NCBI RefSeq assembly: GCF_014930455.1
Contig: NZ_JAAIYO010000001.1
Coordinates: 124,001-188,000, forward strand
Length of the DNA: 64,000 nucleotides
Direction: 5' to 3'
DNA from: Corallococcus soli
GTDB taxonomy: Bacteria > Myxococcota > Myxococcia > Myxococcales > Myxococcaceae
Part shown: positions 54,124 through 62,500 of the stretch, one piece after another
How positions within the stretch are numbered: the first letter of the stretch is position 1
Layout of the letters: each line of letters opens with the position of its first letter
Notes under the pieces: model-generated
Database searches by the model: none
What the model was told of the DNA's origin: nothing
The model's input: only the letters and a program-made list of their open reading frames with translations
Translations under genes and position numbers: made by a program

Positions 54124-55233
54124 ATGCGCACGCCGAAGGATGAACTGCTGCTCCAGGCGATGGATCATGCGTTGTCGGCGCGGGCGATGGAGGCGGTGGA
54201 GACGCTGGCGGCGCTGTACCGGCTCCTGGACGTGGAGCGGGTGCCGGAGGATGAGAACTACGGCGTGTTCGCCACGGCGCTGACGCGGAGGTTGGAGGGG
54301 GCGTCGGGGGCGCTGCACCCGTACCGGGCGTCGGAGGTGGATGGCGGCGCCAGGCAGATTGATTTGTTCCGCCAGTTGATGAAGCACCTGCCGCTGGCGT
54401 CGGCGGCGGACGCGGTGGCGAACACGCTGCTCGCGGGGTTCCTGCGCGGCCACGACGAGGCGACGTTGCTGGACGTGGGCATCGGGCAGGGACGGCAGGA
54501 GTGCAACCTGCTGCGCGCGCTGGCGAAGGCGGGCGCGCTGCCCCGGCACCTGGCGGTGGTGGGCGTGGACCCCAGCGGTGCCAGCCTGCGCGAGGCGCAA
54601 GGCGCGGTGACGGCGGTGGCGGAGGAGGTGGGGCTGTCATTGGAGTTCGCGGGGTTGGAGTCGCCGGTGGAGGACCTGGACGCGGCGGTGTGGTCCGCGT
54701 TGCGAGGGGTGCGCCGGCCGCTGGTGGTGAACGCGGCGTTCGCGCTGCACCACGTGGTGGACGGCCCGGCCGGGGCCCGCGAGCCGCGCGACACGGTGCT
54801 GGGGAGGCTGGCGTCGCTGGGGCCGGTGGGGGTGGTGTTGTGCGAGCCCAACGTGGACCACCACCGGGCCCCGGCGCGCGAGCGGCTGGCCAATGCGTGG
54901 CAGCACTTCTCCCGCGTGTTCCAGTTGCTGGATACGCTGGAGGTGCCGAAGGAGGAGCGTCGCGCCATCAAGCGGTTCTTCGGCCGGGAGGTGGACGACA
55001 TCGTGGGCATGGTGAACGAGTCGGAGCGGTGCGAGCGCCACGAGACGGCGCTCGTCTGGTGGGAGCGGCTGCGCAAGGCGGGCTTCATGCCCAGGCGTGG
55101 GATGGACGCGGTGTGTCCGCCGGGCGTGCACCCGGCGGTGGCGCTGCGCGCGGAGGAGGGCACGGTGGGCATCGCGTTCCGCGATGAGGTGCTGGTGGCG
55201 GTGCTGGCGGCGGTGCCCCGGGAGGGCGCGTGA
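54124..55233 (+). CDS. Bacterial GRAS-family protein
   Basis: 369 aa from ATG 54124, GGGGAGGG Shine-Dalgarno sequence. GRAS domains are Rossmann-fold relatives of methyltransferases best known as plant gibberellin-pathway proteins. Here the motifs appear in order: an N-terminal helical part, Leu-Leu-Asp-Val-Gly-Ile-Gly-Gln-Gly near 117, Val-Val-Gly-Val-Asp-Pro-Ser near 145, Leu-Val-Val-Asn-Ala-Ala-Phe-Ala-Leu-His-His near 205, Val-Val-Leu-Cys-Glu-Pro-Asn-Val-Asp near 240 and a C-terminal Phe-Phe-Gly-Arg-Glu-Val segment. Whether it methylates anything or only binds a ligand is unknown. GTGA overlap with the PncC gene implies coupling. Confidence 0.75.
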   Translation: MRTPKDELLLQAMDHALSARAMEAVETLAALYRLLDVERVPEDENYGVFATALTRRLEGASGALHPYRASEVDGGARQIDLFRQLMKHLPLASAADAVANTLLAGFLRGHDEATLLDVGIGQGRQECNLLRALAKAGALPRHLAVVGVDPSGASLREAQGAVTAVAEEVGLSLEFAGLESPVEDLDAAVWSALRGVRRPLVVNAAFALHHVVDGPAGAREPRDTVLGRLASLGPVGVVLCEPNVDHHRAPARERLANAWQHFSRVFQLLDTLEVPKEERRAIKRFFGREVDDIVGMVNESERCERHETALVWWERLRKAGFMPRRGMDAVCPPGVHPAVALRAEEGTVGIAFRDEVLVAVLAAVPREGA

Positions 55234-55721
55234 GCGACCTGGAGGGACTGGCGCCCAGGGTCATCGCGCGCTGCCGGGAGCTGAAGCTGCGGCTGGTGCT
55301 GGCGGAGGCGTGCACGGGAGGGCTCATCACGGCGGCGCTGACGGACGTGCCGGGGGCGTCCGCGGTGGTGGAGCGCGCCTTCGTGCCGTACTCGAACGAG
55401 TCGAAGGGGGAGCAGCTGGGGGTGCCGCTGGCGCTGCTGCGGGAGCACGGCTCGGTGAGCGCGCAGGCGGTGGGCGCGATGGTGGAGGGCGCGCTGCAGC
55501 GCTCGTGGGCGGACTGGGGCGTGGCGGAGACGGGCATCGCCGGGCCGGGGGGCGGGACGGAGGCGAAGCCGGTGGGGCTGGTGTTCGTGGCGGTGCAGCG
55601 GCGGGGGAGCCCCGCGGTGGTGGAGCGCCATCTGTTCCCGGGGGACCGTCGGGCGGTGCGTCAGGCCGCGTCGGCGAGGGGGCTGGCCCTCCTTTTGGAG
55701 CAGCTCGCCGTGGAGTCCTGA
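55230..55721 (+). CDS. pncC: Nicotinamide-nucleotide amidase (CinA C-terminal domain)
   Basis: 163 aa from GTG 55230, overlapping the GRAS stop. CinA/PncC-type deamidase of NMN to NaMN in pyridine-nucleotide salvage: Glu-Ala-Cys-Thr-Gly-Gly near residue 26, Tyr-Ser-Asn-Glu-Ser-Lys near 53, His-Gly-Ser-Val-Ser near 72, Thr-Gly-Ile-Ala-Gly-Pro-Gly-Gly-Gly near 97-105 and Lys-Pro-Val-Gly-Leu-Val near 110. It is the stand-alone form without the COG1058 domain. Pairing with a GRAS gene is not usual and gives no clear functional hint. Confidence 0.93.
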   Translation: MSDLEGLAPRVIARCRELKLRLVLAEACTGGLITAALTDVPGASAVVERAFVPYSNESKGEQLGVPLALLREHGSVSAQAVGAMVEGALQRSWADWGVAETGIAGPGGGTEAKPVGLVFVAVQRRGSPAVVERHLFPGDRRAVRQAASARGLALLLEQLAVES

Positions 55722-55797
55722 ATCCTTGGCTCGTCCCGCGGGACGTTGGTGGAAGCGGGCTGGATGGGTGATGAAGTCCACACGAAGGGAGCGCCAG

Positions 55798-56196
55798 ATG
55801 TATCGAATCGACGTGAATCGCGCTGAGTCCATCGTGAGCTTCGCGCTGGAGGGCTACATCCGGCTGGAGGAGATGCAGCGGTTCGTGGTGGAGCTGAAGG
55901 CGGCGACGGACACGGTGGCGGGGCAGGCCATCAAGATTGAGGCGGACCTGCGCACGTTCCGGCCGGCGTCGCCGGAGGCCGCGGACCTCATCCGCCGGGT
56001 GCAGGAGTACGGCCTGCGCTCCGGGGTGACGCGGGTGGCGGAGCTGGTGCAGAACCAGATCGTCGCGCTGCAGCTCAACCGGGTGGCCTCTGGGAGCGGC
56101 ACGGACAAGATCCTCCGCCGCTTCTGGCAGGAGTCCGCGGCGAGGGCGTGGCTGCTGCACGGAGACGCGGAGCTGGGCGTGGCGCTCCAGGGCTGA
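55798..56196 (+). CDS. SpoIIAA-like (STAS-type) small protein
   Basis: 132 aa from ATG 55798 with a GAAGGGAG Shine-Dalgarno sequence; the upstream open frame to 55726 is not used. Short, with Glu-Gly-Tyr-Ile-Arg-Leu-Glu-Glu-Met near residue 18, an amphipathic helix pair, and Lys-Ile-Glu-Ala-Asp-Leu-Arg-Thr-Phe near 47, which fits the SpoIIAA-like/STAS fold common in myxobacteria. The usual phosphorylatable Ser/Thr of an anti-sigma antagonist is not evident. Assignment is tentative. Confidence 0.6.
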   Translation: MYRIDVNRAESIVSFALEGYIRLEEMQRFVVELKAATDTVAGQAIKIEADLRTFRPASPEAADLIRRVQEYGLRSGVTRVAELVQNQIVALQLNRVASGSGTDKILRRFWQESAARAWLLHGDAELGVALQG

Positions 56197-56259
56197 GCGT
56201 CGCCATACTCCGGGGCTCCGCGCTTGAGGACAGGGGCGCGGACCCTGGGGGCGTGGGTG

Positions 56260-57594
56260 ATGTCGCGCTGGGCAGCCGTGTTGTTGTGGGTGGTGTGCGC
56301 GACGGGGTGCGCGACGTCGCGGACGTGGCGGTTGGACACGGGCGAGGGGCAGGCCCGGGAGTACACGCCACGCAAGGCGACGGCGCTGGTGGCGCTGGAC
56401 GGCGAGTCCTTCAAGGAGGCTGTCCGGACGCTGGCCCCCGGTGCGCCGGTGACGGCGCGTCCCCGGTGGGAAACGCTCCGGTTGCTGAAACCCGAGGCCC
56501 GCCGTGCGCGAGCGTCCCTGGGGCTCGTCACGCTGGAGGACCCCAGGCGGGGCCGCGTGCGGGTGGCGGAGGCGCTGGAGAAAGGCACCGCGCTGGAGGA
56601 GGCCTACGGGCGCTGGTGCGTGCGCAAGAGGCTGGGTGGGGACTGCCTGCACCTCTTGGAGGAGGGGTCAGGGCTGGACGAGGAGGGCAAGCGGACGCTG
56701 GCCTTCCGCATCGCGTTGGACTCGGTGTGGGAGGAGACGGCGAGCGCGCTGGAGGGGATGACGGACCCGGAGTCGATGGTGACGCTGCTGGCGACGACGG
56801 GAGCGGTGTACCTGGGGCTGTGGCTGGTGCCGGAGCCGCTGTTGTCCAAGGGCATCGCGGCGGTGCTGACAGCGGGGCTGATCGCGTACCTGGGTTGGGA
56901 CACGGTGTGGAGCCTCATCCAGGGGTGGAGGGTGTTCTCGGAGCGGGTGAGGGAGGCGGAGGACTTCGAGGGCATCCGGCAGGCGGGGGAGCAGTACGGG
57001 GAGGTGATGGGGAAGCAGGCGGCGAGGGCCTTCGTGATGCTGACGATGGCGGCGCTGGGCGGCACGGCGCAGACGCTGGCGGCGAGGATGCCGACGCTGC
57101 CGGGAGCGGCGCAGGCGGCGCTGGTGGGAGCGGAGCAGGGAGGCTTCAGTCTCGCGGCGGTGGGGCAGGTGAGCGCGGTGGCCGTGTCGTCGAGCGGCAC
57201 GGTGACGCTGGAGCTGGCGCCGGGCGCGGTGGCGATGGCGGCGCGGGGGCCGACGTCAGGGGCGCTGGAGGTCCACGAGCACCACATCGCCACGAACAAG
57301 TGGTGGGAGGCCACGCACAACGGTGGGCCGTGGTCGCCCCAGTTCCAGGAACTGTTCGACCGGGCCGGGATGTCCTTGGATGATCCGGCGAACCGGGTCT
57401 TCATTCGAGGCCACAAGGGGCCTCATCCCAAGGCGTATCATCAGGAGGTCCTGCGGCGATTGAGGCAAGCAATGGGCCGCTGCCGAAGCACGGCTCAGTG
57501 TAGAGAGGTGCTGACCTCAAGGCTCAAGCAACTGGCTTCGGAGCTCAAGACCGACGGTACGCAGCTCCACAAGTGGATTACCCGGACCGAGTGA
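56260..57594 (+). CDS. SitA-like lipoprotein toxin with AHH nuclease domain
   Basis: 444 aa from ATG 56260 (GTG 56257 and TTG 56224 possible). Lipobox Cys-Ala-Thr-Gly-Cys with the lipid Cys about residue 17. Residues about 150-280 hold one or two hydrophobic segments (Val-Thr-Leu-Leu-Ala-Thr-Thr-Gly-Ala-Val and Ala-Leu-Gly-Gly-Thr), as in SitA-type toxins that cross membranes of neighbouring cells after outer-membrane exchange. The C-terminal 105 residues are an AHH/HNH-type nuclease: His341-His342 preceded by Glu-Val-His-Glu, then Gly-Met-Ser-Leu-Asp-Asp-Pro-Ala-Asn-Arg-Val-Phe and Gly-His-Lys-Gly-Pro-His-Pro. Predicted contact-transferred DNase/RNase; the next gene is the likely immunity protein. 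C-terminal codon use is slightly less G/C-rich. Confidence 0.85.
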   Translation: MSRWAAVLLWVVCATGCATSRTWRLDTGEGQAREYTPRKATALVALDGESFKEAVRTLAPGAPVTARPRWETLRLLKPEARRARASLGLVTLEDPRRGRVRVAEALEKGTALEEAYGRWCVRKRLGGDCLHLLEEGSGLDEEGKRTLAFRIALDSVWEETASALEGMTDPESMVTLLATTGAVYLGLWLVPEPLLSKGIAAVLTAGLIAYLGWDTVWSLIQGWRVFSERVREAEDFEGIRQAGEQYGEVMGKQAARAFVMLTMAALGGTAQTLAARMPTLPGAAQAALVGAEQGGFSLAAVGQVSAVAVSSSGTVTLELAPGAVAMAARGPTSGALEVHEHHIATNKWWEATHNGGPWSPQFQELFDRAGMSLDDPANRVFIRGHKGPHPKAYHQEVLRRLRQAMGRCRSTAQCREVLTSRLKQLASELKTDGTQLHKWITRTE

Positions 57595-57609
57595 CGCGAG
57601 GATTCTGGC

Positions 57610-58860
57610 ATGGCGGGGCGGTACTTCGACCTTCACGATGACATGGGTGACCAGGGAGGCTGGTACCTGTCTGCTCCAAGGAATCCCCAGGGACGTGAGG
57701 TGGATGATCCCTGGCAGTTCACGGACGGCTGCCCCGTGCGCGTCGAGGAACGACTCCGGTTCCCCATCTATCATCCGGGAAGACCGCTCGAATTCTCCCT
57801 GGCAGGCGTCGGTGCCACCCCCGTAGTGCATCATCGAGTGGCGAACATCTTCACGGAGTTGGCGCCTGACGACGTGCAGGTCATCCCAGTTGATGTCGAT
57901 GGACAGTCGGAGCCGTATTGCATCCTCGTCGCGACGCGGAGCATCCGCTGCATTGATGAAGAGCAGTCGGCAGAGGTCCAGTACTTCCAACCGGAAGATG
58001 CGCAGCCGGAGAAGCTCGGTACGTACCGGGCTGTCTCCGGTATGCGCATCGACCCGACCAAGGTGGGCGACGCGAAGGTGTTCCGCACCTGGGGATGGTC
58101 CATCGCGCTCATCGTCTCCGAGGACATCAAGGACGCCTTGGAGCGCGCGGGCGTCACGGGGGTGAAGTTCGAGGAAGTCACTGGCCCCAGCGCCGTCACG
58201 CCCGAGGAGCGCGAGCGCAGTCTCAAGCTCCGCGCACTCTACGAGCGGACGGAGACAGCCCGCGAAGCCTTCTGGCGCACGCTTGGGACGCTGGACGAAG
58301 AGGCCATCATCCCCATCGTCGTAGGAGGAGGCTGGCCCGCCCGTCGTCAGGTCTGGCGCGTCATCCGCCGCCCGGAAGGCCGCACCCTCTTCGTGACGGA
58401 CGGCCTGTCCGACTTCTACGTGGCCCGTGAGGAGCCCTCCGTGGGTTTCGGCCTGGAACTCGCGCTGGAGACGGACGAACCCGTCGCGGACGTGGCGACC
58501 TGCTGGCAGCAACTGGTTCTGGAGCACATCGGCAACGAGCTCGTGGAGCACGAAGGCGTGCGCGAGAAGGTGAGGACGGGCTTCCTCTCCATGGAGGTGG
58601 ACGGGCAGCGGATGCCCGAGACGCTCCTGACGAAGAACGGCCGGGTGGGCGTGCTGCTGGGCATGGAGGCCCCCAGCCTCCCCAGCCACTTCACGATGCC
58701 CGACGGAGAAGTCCGGCTCGTCACCGTCAAGGTGCTGATGCCCGCGGAGCTCGCGTACCTGCTGGAGCACGGCAAGCACGGCCGCGAAGAACTTATGCGC
58801 CGCTTCAACGAGCACGGCCCCGGCCACCTGTCCCGCGCCTGGCGTCAGCCCGTGGTGTGA
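57610..58860 (+). CDS. Imm11-SUFU double immunity protein
   Basis: 416 aa, 15 bases after the toxin stop. Residues about 1-195 read as an Imm11 (DUF1629)-type immunity domain: Arg-Tyr-Phe-Asp-Leu-His-Asp-Asp at the start, Trp-Gln-Phe-Thr-Asp-Gly-Cys-Pro-Val, Val-Ile-Pro-Val-Asp-Val-Asp. Residues about 225-400 read as a suppressor-of-fused (SUFU)-type domain: Leu-Phe-Val-Thr-Asp-Gly-Leu-Ser-Asp-Phe-Tyr near 262 and Gly-Phe-Gly-Leu-Glu-Leu-Ala-Leu-Glu-Thr near 280. Both families act as immunity proteins against polymorphic toxins; one should neutralise the AHH toxin just upstream, the other may cover a different toxin. Cytosolic. Convergent with the membrane protein at 58865 (4-base gap). Confidence 0.82.
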   Translation: MAGRYFDLHDDMGDQGGWYLSAPRNPQGREVDDPWQFTDGCPVRVEERLRFPIYHPGRPLEFSLAGVGATPVVHHRVANIFTELAPDDVQVIPVDVDGQSEPYCILVATRSIRCIDEEQSAEVQYFQPEDAQPEKLGTYRAVSGMRIDPTKVGDAKVFRTWGWSIALIVSEDIKDALERAGVTGVKFEEVTGPSAVTPEERERSLKLRALYERTETAREAFWRTLGTLDEEAIIPIVVGGGWPARRQVWRVIRRPEGRTLFVTDGLSDFYVAREEPSVGFGLELALETDEPVADVATCWQQLVLEHIGNELVEHEGVREKVRTGFLSMEVDGQRMPETLLTKNGRVGVLLGMEAPSLPSHFTMPDGEVRLVTVKVLMPAELAYLLEHGKHGREELMRRFNEHGPGHLSRAWRQPVV

Positions 58861-58864
58861 CGCC

Positions 58865-59494
58865 TCACCCGCCGATCCCCACCGCGAGCAGCACGGCGAG
58901 CACCGCGTACAGCGGCACGTTGAGCGCGAGCGTGAGCCGGTTGATGCGCCGGAAGCGCTCCTGCTCCGCGTCCGCGAACCACACCCCGTCCTCGCCGGTG
59001 GTGCGTCCCTCGACGGCCTGGTGGAACAACGCCGCGTAGGCCACCTCCACCACCAGGCTCACCAGCACCAGCCCCACGAGCGCCAGCGCCCACACGTCGC
59101 GCCCATCCAGCGCCCCCGCCCACTTCTCCCCCGTGTACACGAGCCCCGCTCCCACCAGCGCGATGCACCCCAGGTCATGCCCCACGCCGTACGGAGGCCG
59201 CCAGTTGCGCGACACATAGAGCATGTAGAGCTCCGCCGCCCCGCGCAGCCACATGGACACGGCGAAGGCTCCCAGCACGATGCGGGCCTCGCCGGGCACG
59301 GCTGGATCCATGGCCACCAGCGGACACACCAGGAACCAGAGGAAGACCGCGTAGAGGAGCCACGCCAGCTTGGGCCCGGAGATGCGCCCACCCCGTGCCC
59401 CCCGGGCGTTCTGCCGGTGCCGGAAGAACGCCGCCGCGCTCGCGACCGCGAGCAGGAACACCACCAACAACACGCGCGTCGAAGCGGAGAGCAT
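58865..59494 (-). CDS. Integral membrane protein of unknown function
   Basis: 209 aa from ATG 59494; an ATG at 59563 would add a Pro/Ala-rich tail, and neither has a clear Shine-Dalgarno sequence. Five to six membrane helices. A Pro-Tyr-Gly-Val-Gly-His-Asp segment sits in a loop between helices near residue 100. Small multi-pass protein with no motif recognised. Its 5' side is divergent from the large RnfD-FG-GAP gene. Confidence 0.75.
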   Translation of the reverse strand: MLSASTRVLLVVFLLAVASAAAFFRHRQNARGARGGRISGPKLAWLLYAVFLWFLVCPLVAMDPAVPGEARIVLGAFAVSMWLRGAAELYMLYVSRNWRPPYGVGHDLGCIALVGAGLVYTGEKWAGALDGRDVWALALVGLVLVSLVVEVAYAALFHQAVEGRTTGEDGVWFADAEQERFRRINRLTLALNVPLYAVLAVLLAVGIGG

Positions 59495-59646
59495 CAGGAA
59501 GAACGCAGCCGGGGCAGGGGAGGGAGCGAGCGGGGCGTCGTTAAGAGCTACGACTCCACGCATGGGTGGCGGATGCAAGCCCCGAGGGGATTGGACACCC
59601 GGAGGCGGGCACGGCACGCTCCGCGCGTGTCCCGGGACGGTCAATC

Positions 59647-62496
59647 ATGAGTGCGGATGTGGCGGTGACGCCGGCCCTCGCGGCCACGCGTGTGCAGTGG
59701 GGCGGCTGGGTCTTCCCCCGGTGGAACGACCCGCGGTTGCCCTTCGCGGCGCTGCTCACGCTCTACGGCGTGCTGGGCTTCACCTTCTTCGGCTTCAACC
59801 GCAGCCCCGGGCAGATGGCCTTCCTGGTCGTCTCCGGGACGCTGCTGGACGCGGCGCTGGGCTGGGTGCTGAAGCGCCAGAAGGTGGTGCCGCTCTCCGC
59901 GTACATCTCCTGCTGCTCGCTGGCGCTGCTGCTCAACTACTCGCACGCCAGCACGCTCCTGTGGCTGCCGGTGTGGCTGGCCATCGGCTCCAAGTACCTG
60001 CTGACCTTCCAGGGGCGGCACGTCTTCAACCCGTCGATGTTCGCGGTGGCGGTGTCGCTGCTCGTCACGCGCGAACTCATCACGGCCGCGCCCGCCTACC
60101 AGTGGGCCAACGGCGAGGTGGCGCTGTCGGCCTTCATCGTGATGGCGGCGCTGGTGCTGTTCTTCTTCCGCGTGGGGCGGGGCTGGCTGGTGGTGAGCTT
60201 CCTCGGCTTCTACGCGCTCCAGACGGCGCTCCGGGCCTTCATCCTGCGCCACCACCTGCCGCCGGAGGTGCTGTTCCTGGGCACGCTGGGCGCGCCCTCG
60301 TTCTTCATCTTCGTCTTCTACATGCTCACCGACCCGGCCACGTCGCCCGGGACGCGCAAGGCCCAGGTGCTGCTCGCGCTGGCCATCACGCTCGTGGACC
60401 TGGTGCTGCACCTGAAGGAGAGCGTCTACACGTTCTTCTACGCGGCGCTCACCGTGGCCACCGCGCGCTTCGTGTTCATGCACGCCCGGGCCGCCTGGCA
60501 CGCCGGAGGCCGTGAGTCCCTGCGCCGGCTCCTGTCGCCGGACGTGCTCCGGCGCGTGGGCGTGGTGGGAGGACTGGGGGCGGTGCTGGCCCTGGGGCAC
60601 ACGGTGATGGCCGCGCCCGGTGCGCGCTCGGCGCCGCTCACGTTCCAACTGGACTCGCAGGACGTCGCGAAGGCGGGCCTGTCCTCCTCCATGGGGAACA
60701 CACTGGAGGAGCTGGATCCGCGCGTGGCGCACGTGGCCAAGTGGCTGGTCGCGGTGGGCGACGCGGTGGCCACCGGCGACTTCGACGGGGACGGGCGGCT
60801 GGACCTGTTCCTCACGCACCCGCTGGGCACGCCGGAGCACCACGCGGGGCTGTACCGCAACCTGGGCGGCCTGCGCTTCGAGCGCGTCCAGGTGCCCGCG
60901 CTGGAGCGCTTCGCCACCCGCTACAAGGAAGAGGGGCTGGCGGGCGGCGGCACCTTCGTGGACTGGGACGGCGACGGTGACCTGGACCTCGCGGTGGCGG
61001 TGGCCTTCGGGCCGGTGCGCCTGCTGCGCAACACGCTGAAGCAGACGGGCACCGCGGGCTTCGAGGACGCGACGGAGGCCGCGGGCGTGACGGACCACGC
61101 GGTCAGCCTGGGACTCACGTTCCTGGACTACGACCGCGACGGGCACCTGGACCTGCTGGTGCTCAACGCGATGACGACGCACCTGCCGGACTACCCGGCG
61201 CCCACGCCGCTCAACCTCTTCCAGCTCCCCGCGCCCAAGTACGCGGGCGACCGGCGGATGCTGCGCTTCATGCACGACGGCTGGCATGACGCGAACAACG
61301 GCGGGAAGAACGCGCTCTACCGGGGCCGGGGTGATGGCACGTTCGAGAAGCAGGACGTGGACGCGCTGGGCCTGTCCCAGACGCACTGGTCGCTCGCGGT
61401 GAGCACGGTGGACCTGAACCACGACGGGTGGACGGACCTCTACGTGGCCAACGACTTCGGGCCGGACGACGTCTACCTCAACGAGGGCGGGCGCCACTTC
61501 CGCCGCCTCGTGGGCCCCCGCTTCGGGGAGATTGGCCGCGACACCTACAAGGGCATGAACGCGAGCGTGGCGGACTTCGACCGCAACGGCTGGTTGGATG
61601 TGTACGTGTCCAACGTGCACCACTCGCTCCAGGCGGAAGGCAGCCTGCTGTGGATGGTGGCGCCGGGGACGGACGCCTTCGTGCCGTCGTTCAAGGACGA
61701 GGCCACCTTCCGGGGCGCCCTCAACGAGCGGCGCTTCGGCTGGGGCGCGGCGGCGGGGGACCTGGACGCGGATGGGTGGCCGGACCTGGTGCAGGCCAAC
61801 GGCATGGTGGACGCGCGCCTGGACGCGCCGAAGTGGCGCATCCCGGACGGGCAGCGCAACGACTACTGGTACGTGAACCACAAGCTGATGCAGTCGGGTC
61901 CGGAGGTGCACACGTACGCGGACAAGTGGGGCGACATCCGGGGCCGAGTGCTCTACCCGAACGAGGCGCGCCGCGTGTACCTCAACCTGGGCGACGCGCG
62001 GCCGGGGCACTTCGTGGACGTGGCGCGGGAGGTGGGCATCGAAGCGCCGGACAACTCGCGCGGCGTGCTGATGGCGGACCTGGACGACGATGGGGACCTG
62101 GACGTGCTCATCACCAACCAGCACGCGCCGGTGTCGCTGTACCGCAACACGCTGCGCGCGAGCGCCGCGGAGGCGAAGCCGGAGGCGCACTTCGTGGGGC
62201 TGTCGCTCGTGGGGGACGGTCAGCGCACGCACCGGAGCGCGGTGGGCACGCGCGTGGTCCTCTCCTACGAGGAGCAAGGCCGGCGGGTGGAGCAGGTGCG
62301 CGAGGTGGGGCTGATGGGGGGCTTCTCCGCGTCGGCGGATCCGCGACTGCACTTTGGCCTGGGCCGTCACGCGGGGCCGGTGAAGGCGACGGTCCACTGG
62401 TATGGCGCCGAGCCGCAGGAGGTGACGCTGGAGGTGGACCGCTACCAGGAGGTGCGCCAGCCGCCTGCCCCCACGGCGCGACGGGGAGGACGCTGA
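59647..62496 (+). CDS. RnfD/NqrB-like membrane domain fused to FG-GAP and ASPIC/UnbV domains
   Basis: 949 aa from ATG 59647. Residues about 20-310 are a multi-pass membrane domain of the NqrB/RnfD type: Phe-Asn-Pro-Ser-Met near 139, helices throughout, and Met-Leu-Thr-Asp-Pro-Ala-Thr-Ser-Pro near 235, matching the conserved Thr-Asp-Pro-x-Thr-Ser-Pro motif. After a membrane-proximal linker, residues about 375-830 hold at least seven Asp-x-Asp-x-Asp/Asn-Gly-x-x-Asp calcium loops (near 378, 443, 494, 592, 638, 703 and 810) of an FG-GAP/VCBS propeller. The last 130 residues contain Asp-Pro-Arg-Leu-His-Phe-Gly-Leu-Gly, the ASPIC/UnbV signature. It likely tethers a large surface propeller to the inner membrane. 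A GNAT-like and a GH3-family gene follow. Confidence 0.85.
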   Translation: MSADVAVTPALAATRVQWGGWVFPRWNDPRLPFAALLTLYGVLGFTFFGFNRSPGQMAFLVVSGTLLDAALGWVLKRQKVVPLSAYISCCSLALLLNYSHASTLLWLPVWLAIGSKYLLTFQGRHVFNPSMFAVAVSLLVTRELITAAPAYQWANGEVALSAFIVMAALVLFFFRVGRGWLVVSFLGFYALQTALRAFILRHHLPPEVLFLGTLGAPSFFIFVFYMLTDPATSPGTRKAQVLLALAITLVDLVLHLKESVYTFFYAALTVATARFVFMHARAAWHAGGRESLRRLLSPDVLRRVGVVGGLGAVLALGHTVMAAPGARSAPLTFQLDSQDVAKAGLSSSMGNTLEELDPRVAHVAKWLVAVGDAVATGDFDGDGRLDLFLTHPLGTPEHHAGLYRNLGGLRFERVQVPALERFATRYKEEGLAGGGTFVDWDGDGDLDLAVAVAFGPVRLLRNTLKQTGTAGFEDATEAAGVTDHAVSLGLTFLDYDRDGHLDLLVLNAMTTHLPDYPAPTPLNLFQLPAPKYAGDRRMLRFMHDGWHDANNGGKNALYRGRGDGTFEKQDVDALGLSQTHWSLAVSTVDLNHDGWTDLYVANDFGPDDVYLNEGGRHFRRLVGPRFGEIGRDTYKGMNASVADFDRNGWLDVYVSNVHHSLQAEGSLLWMVAPGTDAFVPSFKDEATFRGALNERRFGWGAAAGDLDADGWPDLVQANGMVDARLDAPKWRIPDGQRNDYWYVNHKLMQSGPEVHTYADKWGDIRGRVLYPNEARRVYLNLGDARPGHFVDVAREVGIEAPDNSRGVLMADLDDDGDLDVLITNQHAPVSLYRNTLRASAAEAKPEAHFVGLSLVGDGQRTHRSAVGTRVVLSYEEQGRRVEQVREVGLMGGFSASADPRLHFGLGRHAGPVKATVHWYGAEPQEVTLEVDRYQEVRQPPAPTARRGGR

Positions 62497-62500
62497 CGCG

